64,000 nt of DNA from Levilactobacillus huananensis (GCF_003946145.1 NZ_RHOC01000002.1:124001-188000); one strand, 5' to 3'. Shown: positions 16,138-23,627, counted from the first letter of the stretch. The notes: generated from the sequence alone by a model not told the origin. Made by a program: numbers and translations.

Positions 16138-17039
16138 ATGAGTTTTAAAGAAGTAGCAGATATTGCCTCCTATCAAAGCGATAGCTTGAGCTATATGAAG
16201 CAACTTCGTCAATACGCAGGCGCTGTCATTATTAAATTAACTGAGGGGTCAGAGAGTGGTAGTGCATACTTTAATCCCAAGGCACCAACACAAGTGGCTA
16301 ATGCCTTTAAGGTATTTCCGACCGTAGGCGTTTACCATTATTTTTTAGGTAACTCGCAAAATATGGGGATAATGATCCGGTCAATGAAGCTAAGTGGTTT
16401 TACAAAAAGATACGGGCACTTGGTTTGGATAAAACAACGGTCTGTGTAATTGATGTTGAAGACAAGGTGTTACAAAAGTACGTGACTCATGACATCAATT
16501 TGTTTTTAAAATACCTATCGGGGAAAGGCTATGCAAATCTCATGGTCTACGCGTCAGGTAGTTGGTTTACCAGTGGCCGGATTAATAAGAGTGCTTTATA
16601 CAACAATACACCCATCTGGGTAGCCGCATACGGAACTAACCAGCCTGGCGTTAATGGGGCCTCAGCCTGGCAATATACCGATAACGGCCACGGACTCAAT
16701 ACGGATTTTTCATATGATTTCACTGGCGCTTTGAGTGGGACAATTGAGGCCTCAAAACCGGATATCGGAACTGATGAAGTGCCTGACTCTAATAAGAATG
16801 AAGTACCAATCGAAAATGACATTGGTAAGTTTGTACAAGAAAGTGGGCGATATACGATTACAGCGGACTCTGTCCCCGTATATACCGATCCTACGCTGAC
16901 CGGCACAGCTGGTGAGTCATTGTCTAAGGGGAGCTCACTAGTTTGTGTTCCTGCCGACAGAGCTGCTCATAGCCTCATGATTAGCCGTGATATGTACATT
17001 ACAGCTGATACGGCAAAGGTCAAATACGAAAAGGGGTGA
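16138..17039 (+). pseudogene. GH25 muramidase endolysin, frameshifted
   Basis: Two overlapping frames together encode one GH25 lysin. The first (from 16138) carries the N-terminus VADIASYQSD, AVIIKLTEGS (catalytic-face strand) and VGVYHYFLGNS. The second continues with DNDPVNEAKWFYKKIRALG, CVIDVED (catalytic Asp/Glu strand) and IWVAAYG, then a C-terminal wall-binding-like domain ending at 17039. The break is at about 16360-16370. Restoring one T (AAT TAT GGG GAT in place of AAT ATG GGG AT) would rejoin the frames, so a 1-bp deletion or a sequencing error is the simplest explanation. No convincing slippery heptamer was seen. As written, the lysin would be truncated after about 100 residues. 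Confidence 0.85.
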
Positions 17040-17045
17040 TTTAAT

Positions 17046-17339
17046 TTGCGTTTACTCGGTCTGACTATTGAGGATATTGCGAGCCTATTAGGTATTATTG
17101 GGACTATTTGCGGAGGAATTTTTTACCTATTTCGCGTGATTGTCGTTAAGCCCATGCGTGATGAAAATCGCAACCTAAGTGATGCACTCAACGCCTTAAC
17201 ACATGAATTTCATGCGATGCGTGAAATTGAAGATCGGGAGCACCGAACCATAGACGACAAGTTACATGAGCACGATATTAAGATTGCTCGGCACGATGAA
17301 GAACTAAAAACCTTGTTCAAAGTGGATAGAGATATCTAA
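17046..17339 (+). CDS. small holin-associated membrane protein (XhlA-like)
   Basis: A 97-residue protein with an N-terminal membrane span (IASLLGIIGTICGGIFYLF, about residues 11-29), then a long charged coiled-coil-like helix rich in Asp, Glu and His. The topology is like XhlA-type lysis proteins. The start is TTG 17046, with AAGGGGTGA upstream overlapping the lysin stop codon. The gene is translationally close to the lysin, and a strong terminator follows. Confidence 0.6.
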   Translation: MRLLGLTIEDIASLLGIIGTICGGIFYLFRVIVVKPMRDENRNLSDALNALTHEFHAMREIEDREHRTIDDKLHEHDIKIARHDEELKTLFKVDRDI

Positions 17340-17371
17340 AAAAGAGTCGAGCATTATGCTCGGCTCTTTTG
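17338..17371 (+). terminator. terminator of the lysis cassette
   Basis: AAGAGTCGAGCA pairs with TGCTCGGCTCTT and is followed by TT. Confidence 0.85.
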
Positions 17372-17393
17372 GTTTTCAAAAAGCACGAAAGTC

Positions 17394-17430
17394 GCACGCA
17401 TCAAGGTTTGAGCCCGAATATACTTAATAT
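17394..17430 (+). promoter_or_regulatory. putative ArpU-dependent late promoter, copy 2 (helveticin promoter)
   Basis: GCACGCA at 17394-17400, 17 bp, ATATACTT at 17418-17425, with TAATAT at 17425-17430. Spacing and elements match copy 1 at 15261. It lies 47 bp upstream of the helveticin start codon and after the lysis terminator, so the bacteriocin gene probably has its own late promoter. Confidence 0.6.
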
Positions 17431-17476
17431 TGTTATCAGCGCTGATGGCAAATAAATTTATTCGGAGGGTTTTATT

Positions 17477-18526
17477 ATGTCTGTTACTCCTCATTTGCTA
17501 TCTGATTTTGGAACTTCTGATCTTACTCCTGAAAATGCCTTACAAAGCTTTGTGATTGATAAGGATGATCCTGGTGTTGGGTATGGTGTCTTTCAACATA
17601 ACCACAGTACCGAGTTATGGCTCGTTAAGTATAATTATGATGTATCTAGCACAGAAGCTACAGAAAATCATATTACACCAGTATCTAATTATAAGATTAC
17701 TGGTAGTCTCGATGGAGGACATCCTGTTGGGCACTCTGGATCACTACAAGTGTACCATCGGAATGGACAAACTTATCTAATTGTTGCGACCAAGAAGACT
17801 GCTACGGTGAAGAATAACTATGCGACACAACTCACTCGAGTTTCGGTTAAGGACTTTGGTAACAACAATCCCGCTGTTCATTATGATCAGTTGAAGCGAA
17901 TTGGTTCTCTTCAAAACGTTGGTGGAGCGAGTCTTGGTACACCCGATCGTGTTGAATTTGCAATTGATTACTATGAAAAAAATATTGCAGTGTGGGTATT
18001 TGATCCTGATACTAAGAGCCGTATGGCACTTTACAATCTTGATGATATTGACGCACTGTTTAATAAGGCTAATCCAGAAGTTACCATTAAGGGTACCAAA
18101 CAGGGCCTTGTAAGTAACTTCATGAAATATACAAAGGCAAAAATGTTCGACCTGTCTACGTCGACAGGTGAAAATTGGCCACACCGTTCCTTGCAAGGGT
18201 TGGCATTAACAAGTGCAGGGTCTGTGTACGTAGTTTGTGAAAATGGTATTGGCGATCCAAAGAAGACGTCAGGCGCTAAAGGGATCTGGAAGTTTAAGGT
18301 TGGGGTGGATAAGAGCGGTAATCCTACCCGTCTTTATAATGGTAAATGGACACAGTTTGTGGATAAATTAACGCCGAAGGGCATTAAGGATACTGGTGTT
18401 GAAACTGAAAACATTCAGATTATCGGTGGTGATATTTACTTGAGTGTTACCTACCATGATGTGAAGAATGGTGTTTCACATATGGCGAAGAATCGACTTT
18501 ACCATTTTGATAAGACGCTTATCTAA
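17477..18526 (+). CDS. helveticin J family class III bacteriocin
   Basis: A 349-residue protein. Its C-terminal region (ETENIQIIGGDIYLSVTYHD) closely follows the end of helveticin J as I remember it, and internal segments (HPVGHSGSLQVYHRNGQTY, RVEFAIDYYEKNIAVW, ALYNLDDIDALF, SLQGLALTSAGSVYVV) fit the beta-propeller pattern of that family. Helveticins are large heat-labile bacteriocins that kill related lactobacilli. No classical signal peptide is present, as in helveticin J; release by the phage-type lysis genes is an attractive inference. GGAGGG precedes the ATG by 9 bp. It is convergent with a secreted protein gene 40 bp away, and a truncated copy of its 3' end recurs at 20849-20932. Confidence 0.82.
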   Translation: MSVTPHLLSDFGTSDLTPENALQSFVIDKDDPGVGYGVFQHNHSTELWLVKYNYDVSSTEATENHITPVSNYKITGSLDGGHPVGHSGSLQVYHRNGQTYLIVATKKTATVKNNYATQLTRVSVKDFGNNNPAVHYDQLKRIGSLQNVGGASLGTPDRVEFAIDYYEKNIAVWVFDPDTKSRMALYNLDDIDALFNKANPEVTIKGTKQGLVSNFMKYTKAKMFDLSTSTGENWPHRSLQGLALTSAGSVYVVCENGIGDPKKTSGAKGIWKFKVGVDKSGNPTRLYNGKWTQFVDKLTPKGIKDTGVETENIQIIGGDIYLSVTYHDVKNGVSHMAKNRLYHFDKTLI

Positions 18527-18542
18527 TTAATTGCAAAATAAA

Positions 18543-18569
18543 AGGGCTACCTTGAGGTAGCTCTTTTTA
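18543..18569. terminator. bidirectional terminator between helveticin and secreted paralog 1
   Basis: GGGCTACC pairs with GGTAGCTC around a short loop. It is flanked by A-rich and T-rich runs, so it serves both convergent genes. Confidence 0.75.
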
Positions 18570-19529
18570 GTACAGTCCTTGAATATAATTAGTAGCTATT
18601 TGAGCCTCTTCAGCTGTCACGGAATTCGCGCCTGTCAAACCAACGACTGAGCCGATGTACTTCCAACCGAGATCTCCAAGATAAAAGAAGAATTCTTGTT
18701 TACCATTATTGATAGTAAGGTTATAGCCATCAGTGTCATTGTCGGTATACATCATTTGGAAAACGTGTCCCATTTTGAAAGTTACGCGATAAAGGTGAGA
18801 CTTACCCGATTTAACTTTTTTAGTGGCAATACCCTTAATCGGTTTAGATAAATAATAGGTTGTTGTTGAGTGGGTTCGCTTGAATTTCTTAATCTTGGCG
18901 TATCGTGTGGGTTTAAACTTCGATCCCTTAGTATGATAGACAAGCTGACTATCTGCTGAGACAGAAATGAATGGTAATGAGACATAGCCACTATAAGCCG
19001 GCTTATTTGATTTTACGGAAAGAAAAGGAAAACTAGCAAGTGAGTTGTAAGAAAAAGCGGTATTCCTAGTATAGGGGTGTTTAGCACCACCGTTGTTCTT
19101 TGAAACCAGATAACTTTGATTCCAATTTCCCAAAGTCTTGAAGACTTTTTTCTGATTTTTGAGGCTTAATGAAGGATTGTTAACGCCGATGAGGTTGCCG
19201 TGACCATCACTAAGGCCAGACACAACAGCTCCTTTGGGGAGTGTTACCACCTTGTGTCTAGATTCATTGGTCAAGTTGAGTGGTTCTTTCAGTTTATATG
19301 TTTGAAATGGATTTTGATGTTCTGGTGTGATGGGGTTGGTTGAGTAGTCGTAAAGTGTTCCCAAATAGGAGAGTTTTCGAATGTCAACCTTATGGATTAA
19401 GTTATCCACATGTTTCCCCGTATTTACAATTCTTGCCGTTTCGGCTGATGCACTGGTGAACCCTAAGCTGCCAGCAATAATGCCAGCCAATGTGAGCAAT
19501 AAAGCATTTTTACCGTTTAGTTTAAGCAA
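18567..19529 (-). CDS. secreted protein of unknown family, paralog 1
   Basis: A 320-residue exported protein with a signal peptide (LLLTLAGIIAGSLGFTSASA, cleavage after ASA near residue 29). No recognised domain is present. Conserved features shared by the three paralogs are ARIVNTGKHVD..IHK, GAKHPYTRNTAFSY, PFLSVKSN, SQLVYHTKGSKF, the Lys-rich KIKKFKRTHS..TYYL, KSGKSHLYRVTFKM and the C-terminal TAEEAQIATNYIQGLY. The protein is strongly basic. The start is TTG with AGGAGG 7 bp upstream. Its convergent pairing with a helveticin gene suggests a partner or self-protection role, but this is inference. Confidence 0.75.
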   Translation of the reverse strand: MLKLNGKNALLLTLAGIIAGSLGFTSASAETARIVNTGKHVDNLIHKVDIRKLSYLGTLYDYSTNPITPEHQNPFQTYKLKEPLNLTNESRHKVVTLPKGAVVSGLSDGHGNLIGVNNPSLSLKNQKKVFKTLGNWNQSYLVSKNNGGAKHPYTRNTAFSYNSLASFPFLSVKSNKPAYSGYVSLPFISVSADSQLVYHTKGSKFKPTRYAKIKKFKRTHSTTTYYLSKPIKGIATKKVKSGKSHLYRVTFKMGHVFQMMYTDNDTDGYNLTINNGKQEFFFYLGDLGWKYIGSVVGLTGANSVTAEEAQIATNYIQGLY

Positions 19530-19572
19530 TCTAATACCTCCTAATGGTTTCCCCTGAAGATCCTACATTGTT

Positions 19573-19608
19573 ATTATAACGCCATTTGAGACTCATTGGA
19601 AAGCGCTA
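19573..19608 (-). promoter_or_regulatory. promoter of secreted paralog 1
   Basis: On the minus strand a -35 TTTCCA and -10 TATAAT are separated by 18 bp, preceded by TAGCGC. The block TAGCGCTTTCCA-N18-(-10) is shared by all three paralogs. Confidence 0.55.
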
Positions 19609-19628
19609 CCTTTAAGTAGATAGCACTT

Positions 19629-20588
19629 TTAGTACAAGCTTTGAACATAGTCGGTAGCGATTTTTGCGTCAGTAGGTGAAACAGTATCTGCGCCTGTCAA
19701 GCCAACAATTGAACCGATATAATTCCAACCTATTTCACGGAGATTAATGAAATAGGATTGCTTGCCATTGTTAATCGTGAGACTGTAACCGTCGGTGTCG
19801 TAATCAGCGAACATCATTTGAAAGACGCGGCTCATTTTAAATGTCACGCGATAAAGATGAGACTTACCTGATTTAACCTTTTTAGTTGCAACACCCTTAA
19901 CTGGTTTTGTCAAATAATAAGTGATGCTAGAATGAGTCATTTTAAACTTCTTAATTTTGGCATAACGCTTTGGCTTATATCTTGAGCCTTTGGTGTGGTA
20001 AACAAGTTGACTATCTGCTGAAATCGAAACGAAAGGCAACGAATACCCACCAGCGTCGTATACAGGGTTGTTTGACTTAACCGATAAGAATGGAAACATA
20101 GCTAAAGATTTATAAGAAAATGCGGTGTTTCTAGTGTAAGGTTGTTGAGCACCACCATTGTTCTTGGATATCGGTATACTCCCATGCCAATTCCCGAGGG
20201 TCTTGAAAACCATCTTTTGATTTTTAATACTTAGAGAGGGGTTCTCAATAGAGATTAGATTTCCTTTGCCATCGCTAAGTCCAGTGACAACAGATCCCTT
20301 AGGTAAGGTAACTTCTTTATGTTTGTTTTGATTAGCAATTTTCATTGATTTTTTTAATTTATAAGTTTGACAACGACTGTTATTACGCATAGTGGATGGA
20401 TTAGTTGAATCATACGGTGTATCGAAGTATGAGAGATTTCGAATATCAATCTTGTGGATTAAACTATCAACATGCTGTCCCGTATTTACGATCCTTGCTT
20501 TTTCCGCAGATGCACTGGTAACACCTAAACTCCCCATAATAGCACCTAGTAGCGTGAGCAATAAGGCACTTGTTTTTATTTTAAACAA
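19629..20588 (-). CDS. secreted protein of unknown family, paralog 2
   Basis: A 319-residue homolog of the proteins encoded at 18567 and 20974, with a signal peptide (ALLLTLLGAIMGSLGVTSASA) and all conserved blocks, including GAQQPYTRNTAFSY, SQLVYHTKGSRY and GKSHLYRVTFKM. TTG at 20588 is preferred to TTG at 20594 because AGGAGG lies 8 bp upstream of the former. There is no helveticin gene at its 3' end, where the next gene is the promoter of paralog 1. It follows the small ORF at 20675-20833 on the same strand but has its own promoter. The function is unknown. Confidence 0.75.
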   Translation of the reverse strand: MFKIKTSALLLTLLGAIMGSLGVTSASAEKARIVNTGQHVDSLIHKIDIRNLSYFDTPYDSTNPSTMRNNSRCQTYKLKKSMKIANQNKHKEVTLPKGSVVTGLSDGKGNLISIENPSLSIKNQKMVFKTLGNWHGSIPISKNNGGAQQPYTRNTAFSYKSLAMFPFLSVKSNNPVYDAGGYSLPFVSISADSQLVYHTKGSRYKPKRYAKIKKFKMTHSSITYYLTKPVKGVATKKVKSGKSHLYRVTFKMSRVFQMMFADYDTDGYSLTINNGKQSYFINLREIGWNYIGSIVGLTGADTVSPTDAKIATDYVQSLY

Positions 20589-20636
20589 TCCCAATTCCTC
20601 CTAATAATGATCTCTCCTGGAGATTCCTATGAGTCT

Positions 20637-20672
20637 AATATAACGCAATTGGAAGCCTGTTGGAAAGCGCTA
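20637..20672 (-). promoter_or_regulatory. promoter of secreted paralog 2
   Basis: Minus strand: TAGCGCTTTCCA, 18 bp, TATATT as -10. It has the same element and spacing as the promoters at 19573 and 21984, and it overlaps the end of the small ORF that stops at 20675. Confidence 0.5.
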
Positions 20673-20674
20673 TT

Positions 20675-20833
20675 TTAATCGTTAGGGTGTCGTCCTGACA
20701 GGTATGTCTCACGTTGGCCAATAAGTCCTCTAAGCTCTTGTAAGTCATCTGTAGTAGCATAATTTCGGGTAAAACTTCTTGTCGCCGAACGTGTATTAAT
20801 GACTTTTCTAGCATCTTTGTTTTTTTGTCCCAT
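20675..20833 (-). CDS. 52-residue basic small protein, paralog A
   Basis: A short ORF starting MGQKNKDARKVINTRSATRS, then FTRNYATTDDLQELRGLIGQ and a 12-residue tail. A second copy lies at 22046-22180. The conservation of reading frame between copies, with DNA differences concentrated at third positions in the DDLQEL region, suggests it codes or recently coded. No clear ribosome binding site is visible, and it may be the C-terminal remnant of a longer gene. The family is not recognised. Confidence 0.45.
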   Translation of the reverse strand: MGQKNKDARKVINTRSATRSFTRNYATTDDLQELRGLIGQRETYLSGRHPND

Positions 20834-20848
20834 TTTTTGTTAGCCCGA

Positions 20849-20932
20849 AGTGCCACTTATCGTGATACGGTCAATCATACTGCTCACATGCAGAAGAACC
20901 GACTTTACCATTTTGACAAGACGCTTATTTAA
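20849..20932 (+). pseudogene. 3' remnant of a second helveticin-family gene
   Basis: The last 27 codons read SATYRDTVNHTAHMQKNRLY HFDKTLI then stop, matching the helveticin C-terminus (SVTYHDVKNGVSHMAKNRLY HFDKTLI). The DNA stays similar past the stop codon (TTAATTGCA, then the terminator). The stop lies 41 bp from the stop of secreted paralog 3, while the intact helveticin stop lies 40 bp from paralog 1. This shows a duplicated convergent gene pair of which the upstream helveticin body was deleted. Confidence 0.85.
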
Positions 20933-20943
20933 TTAATTGCATA

Positions 20944-20975
20944 TAAAATAGCTACCTCAAGGGTAGCTATTTTTT
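20944..20975. terminator. bidirectional terminator between helveticin remnant and paralog 3
   Basis: AAATAGCTACC pairs with GGTAGCTATTT and is followed by TTT. It is the duplicated counterpart of the terminator at 18543. Confidence 0.75.
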
Positions 20976-21939
20976 AGTACAATTTTTGGATAAAGGCTGC
21001 GGCTATCTTTTCATCAGTAGGAGAGACATAATCAACGCCTGTAACACCCATTTTAGGTCTAATGTAGTTGCTTCCAAGATATCCTAATGGGAAGAAGAAA
21101 GCTTGACGACCATTATCTATGGTAATGTTATAGCCATCACTGTCGCCAGTAGAATTGAAAAATGCTTGGAAAACATTTCCCATTTTAAGAGTGACACGGT
21201 ATAGATGAGTTTTACCAGACTTAACCTTTTGGGTTGCAACGCCTTTAATTGGTTTAGCAAGATAGTAGGTTACTGCAGAGTGAGTTCGCTTATACTTTTT
21301 AATTTTGACATAACGTGTTGGCTTGAATCTTGAGCCTTTTGTGTGATAAACAAGTTGACTATCCGCGGTAACTGAAATGAATGGTAACGGTGCACCACCA
21401 ACGTCAAATCTGTTATTAGATTTGACAGATAAAAAAGGAAAAGTTGCGAGTGACTGGTAAGAGAAGGCTGTATTTCTAGTGTAGGGTTGTTTAGCCCCTC
21501 CGTTGTTCTGTTCTAGAGGATAACTCAAACGCCAATTATTTAAGGTTTTAAATACCTTTTTTTGATTTTGGATACTCAAAGCCGTACTATTAACGTTAAT
21601 CAGGTTTCCATGGCCGTCATTCATGCCTGCAACGACAGTTCCCTTGGGCAAAGTGACCGTTTTACGTTTCGATTGGTCAGTTAACTTCATTGACTTTTTA
21701 AGTTTATAAGTTTGATACATATTATGTTTGTACAGTACTGAGGGCTTTGTTAAATAATCATAATCAGTCCTAAAATAGGAAAGTTTATTAATATCAACCT
21801 TATGAATTAAATTATCGACGTGCTTTCCTGTGTTTACAAGCCTTACTTTTTCAGCAGCTGCACTCGTGATACTCAAACTGCCAGCAATGATGCCAGCTAA
21901 TGTGAGCAATAAAGCATTTTTACCGTTTAGTTTAAACAA
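20974..21939 (-). CDS. secreted protein of unknown family, paralog 3
   Basis: A 321-residue homolog of the other two, with a signal peptide (LLLTLAGIIAGSLSITSAAA) nearly identical to that of paralog 1. The same blocks are present (GAKQPYTRNTAFSY, SQLVYHTKGSRF, KSGKTHLYRVTLKM). The C-terminal third is the most divergent, ending EKIAAAFIQKLY. The start is TTG, as in the other paralogs. It is convergent with the helveticin remnant and downstream of the second small ORF. Confidence 0.75.
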   Translation of the reverse strand: MFKLNGKNALLLTLAGIIAGSLSITSAAAEKVRLVNTGKHVDNLIHKVDINKLSYFRTDYDYLTKPSVLYKHNMYQTYKLKKSMKLTDQSKRKTVTLPKGTVVAGMNDGHGNLINVNSTALSIQNQKKVFKTLNNWRLSYPLEQNNGGAKQPYTRNTAFSYQSLATFPFLSVKSNNRFDVGGAPLPFISVTADSQLVYHTKGSRFKPTRYVKIKKYKRTHSAVTYYLAKPIKGVATQKVKSGKTHLYRVTLKMGNVFQAFFNSTGDSDGYNITIDNGRQAFFFPLGYLGSNYIRPKMGVTGVDYVSPTDEKIAAAFIQKLY

Positions 21940-21983
21940 TCTAATACCCCCTAATAATTTCCCCTGACAATCCCTACAATCCT

Positions 21984-22019
21984 ATTATAACGCCATTTGA
22001 GTCGTGTTGGAAAGCGCTA
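21984..22019 (-). promoter_or_regulatory. promoter of secreted paralog 3
   Basis: Minus strand: TAGCGCTTTCCA, 18 bp, TATAAT. The whole region, including the downstream GGCGT, is nearly identical to the paralog 1 promoter. Confidence 0.55.
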
Positions 22020-22045
22020 TTTTAATCAGTAGGGTATGTCGCACA

Positions 22046-22180
22046 CTAACAAATGAGCTTCCTAAGCTCTTGTAAATCGTCTGTGGTAGCATAATTTCGG
22101 AGAAAACTTTTTGCCGCCGAACACGCATTAATGACTTTTCTAGCATCTTTGTTTTTTAGCCCAAGCTTTTGCCGCGGCAT
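22046..22180 (-). CDS. 44-residue basic small protein, paralog B (shorter)
   Basis: It starts MPRQKLGLKNKDARKVINAC, continues SAAKSFLRNYATTDDLQELR and stops early at KLIC. It aligns with the 52-residue ORF at 20675 over NKDARKVIN and RNYATTDDLQELR. A weak AAAGA precedes the ATG. It is likely a decaying copy. Confidence 0.4.
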   Translation of the reverse strand: MPRQKLGLKNKDARKVINACSAAKSFLRNYATTDDLQELRKLIC

Positions 22181-22213
22181 TCTTTTTCAAAGAAATGAAC
22201 AGTATCGCAGATT

Positions 22214-22242
22214 TGACGCCATTTTAAAGTGGCGTCTTTTCT
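22214..22242 (+). terminator. orphan plus-strand terminator
   Basis: GACGCCA pairs with TGGCGTC (loop TTTTAAAG) and is followed by TTTT. No intact plus-strand gene precedes it; it may be the right border of the phage-derived region. From 22243 to 22480 I see no gene. Confidence 0.6.
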
Positions 22243-22483
22243 TCTGTTAAATAGTTGCGAGTCAGTAAGCTAATGGCTCAGTATCTGTGCATGAAATTGG
22301 TGACAGATTGAAACTGGTTGCGGGTTCTGGTTGGATAATGATTTTTGAAGAATGCGGCTATTTTAGTGACTTGTAGAACCTCCTGGCGAGTGATGTAGAG
22401 TCTTCGGAAGGTGCCAATTGCAGTTGGAAGTAGTCGGTGTAGCGCGAAATTTTTGTTATGACAACCTCGTTTAGTAACAGATT

Positions 22484-22530
22484 AAAAGGGGCTGCATCCC
22501 GTAATTATGGGATGCAGCCCCTTTTAATAG
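22484..22530. terminator. strong bidirectional terminator
   Basis: A perfect palindrome, AAAAGGGGCTGCATCCC / GGGATGCAGCCCCTTTT with a TAATTAT-type loop, ends the minus-strand NlpC/P60 gene. Confidence 0.85.
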
Positions 22531-22580
22531 CTATCTAGCTAATCGTTTTTGTTCATTGTGGCTGACAGTCAAAGACTCAG

Positions 22581-23627
22581 CTAGTGAAAGACCCGAGCGA
22601 TGCCGGCAATATCTGAGCGTTGGCCGTTTCGAATATTGGCGACCATGATGCGTGGTGGCCAACTTTCAATAACTTTCCCCTTACCTAGATAGATGGCAAC
22701 ATGCCAAATGGTGTGGGTACCAGGTTGGTAGTAGAAGACCAGATCACCGCGACGTTTGTGGCGGTAGGCAACGTGCATGAATTTTTTACTTGCCCACATG
22801 TTACGGGAATTCCACTCATTGCCGGGGTAGGCGTGGTGCATAGAGCTGATGGACTTCATGTTAATCCCACCAGCGTATAGCGCTTGCATGACGAGTCCAG
22901 AACAGTCCGTGCCATAGATTGGTTTAGAAGATGAACCCACTAAGTATGGTTTGCCCTTATACTGATAGGCTTGGTGAATCATTGCTTCAATATGTGCTTG
23001 ACGACCATCCCAGGCATGGGCTTTTAATGGTGCGATGTAGGAATCAATTCCGGTCCAGCTGGACTTGGAGAAACCTAACTTGACCCAGGTTTTTTCGTTA
23101 ACGTTTCCCGTCACTTTTAAGTGATGCTTGCGTTGGAAATTCTTAACGGCATAGTAGGTTGCTGAATTGTACTTATTGTAGCCATTGGCAGTTCCCAGCC
23201 GACGCATGATTTTCCAAGTCTTAATGCCTTCATAATTGCGTTTGACGGTATAGCCGACTTTTCCGCGGGTTTGGGAAGCCTTGATCTGACGGTAGTTAAC
23301 CTGATAGTAACGCTTAGGGTTTTGATAACCTGACGTCTTGGCAACATATTTCTTATTGGCGGTGATGTATCTGCCCTTGGCGGTCTTTAAAACGGGAGAT
23401 TGACCGTTTTTTACGATCACCTTTGAGATTTTAGCAAATTGGCCCTTGTGAACGGTCGAGGCCCGATGTTTCTGAGCCGCATCTTTGAAGTAGGTTGCGG
23501 TTCGTTTGACCCGGATAATACCAGGATTAGTTGTATAGTAACTAGCCTTGGCTTGAGCCGAGATAGGGTGCGCGAAGCCCAAGGAAAGAAGGGCACCAAG
23601 GGTCAGAAGTAATGTTGAACGATGCAT
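22581..23627 (-). CDS. secreted NlpC/P60 hydrolase with a peptidoglycan-binding domain
   Basis: A 348-residue exported protein. In order it has a signal peptide (residues 1-26, ending SAQAKA), a surface-layer/DUF5776-like repeat (about 30-100, GRYITANKKYV), a PG_binding_1 domain (about 145-190, ATYYAVKNFQRKHHLKVTGN), and a C-terminal NlpC/P60 peptidase (about 210-348). The last has the catalytic Cys in GTDCSGLVMQ and the His in WHVAIYLGKG. It probably cleaves wall stem peptides while docked on the wall. AGGAGG-like GGAGGCTTC precedes the ATG. It lies beside another surface protein gene and the GH20 gene, forming a small envelope-associated cluster. Confidence 0.88.
   Translation of the reverse strand: MHRSTLLLTLGALLSLGFAHPISAQAKASYYTTNPGIIRVKRTATYFKDAAQKHRASTVHKGQFAKISKVIVKNGQSPVLKTAKGRYITANKKYVAKTSGYQNPKRYYQVNYRQIKASQTRGKVGYTVKRNYEGIKTWKIMRRLGTANGYNKYNSATYYAVKNFQRKHHLKVTGNVNEKTWVKLGFSKSSWTGIDSYIAPLKAHAWDGRQAHIEAMIHQAYQYKGKPYLVGSSSKPIYGTDCSGLVMQALYAGGINMKSISSMHHAYPGNEWNSRNMWASKKFMHVAYRHKRRGDLVFYYQPGTHTIWHVAIYLGKGKVIESWPPRIMVANIRNGQRSDIAGIARVFH

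Noticed and set aside
16360-16375. Programmed ribosomal frameshift in the lysin gene
   Set aside because: The site lacks a canonical X XXY YYZ heptamer and a downstream stem-loop; a 1-bp deletion is simpler.
19573-22019. Reading TGGAAAGCGCTA in the secreted-paralog promoters as CcpA cre sites
   Set aside because: The central CG is shifted by one base relative to the cre consensus (compare AGAAAACGCTTGCA before xylA), so it does not fit.
8270-22600. Right attachment site (attR) repeating the tRNA-Arg 3' end
   Set aside because: No second copy of TTCGACTCTCGGGGGGCGCA was recognised by eye up to 22.6 kb; the right border of the element is therefore left open.
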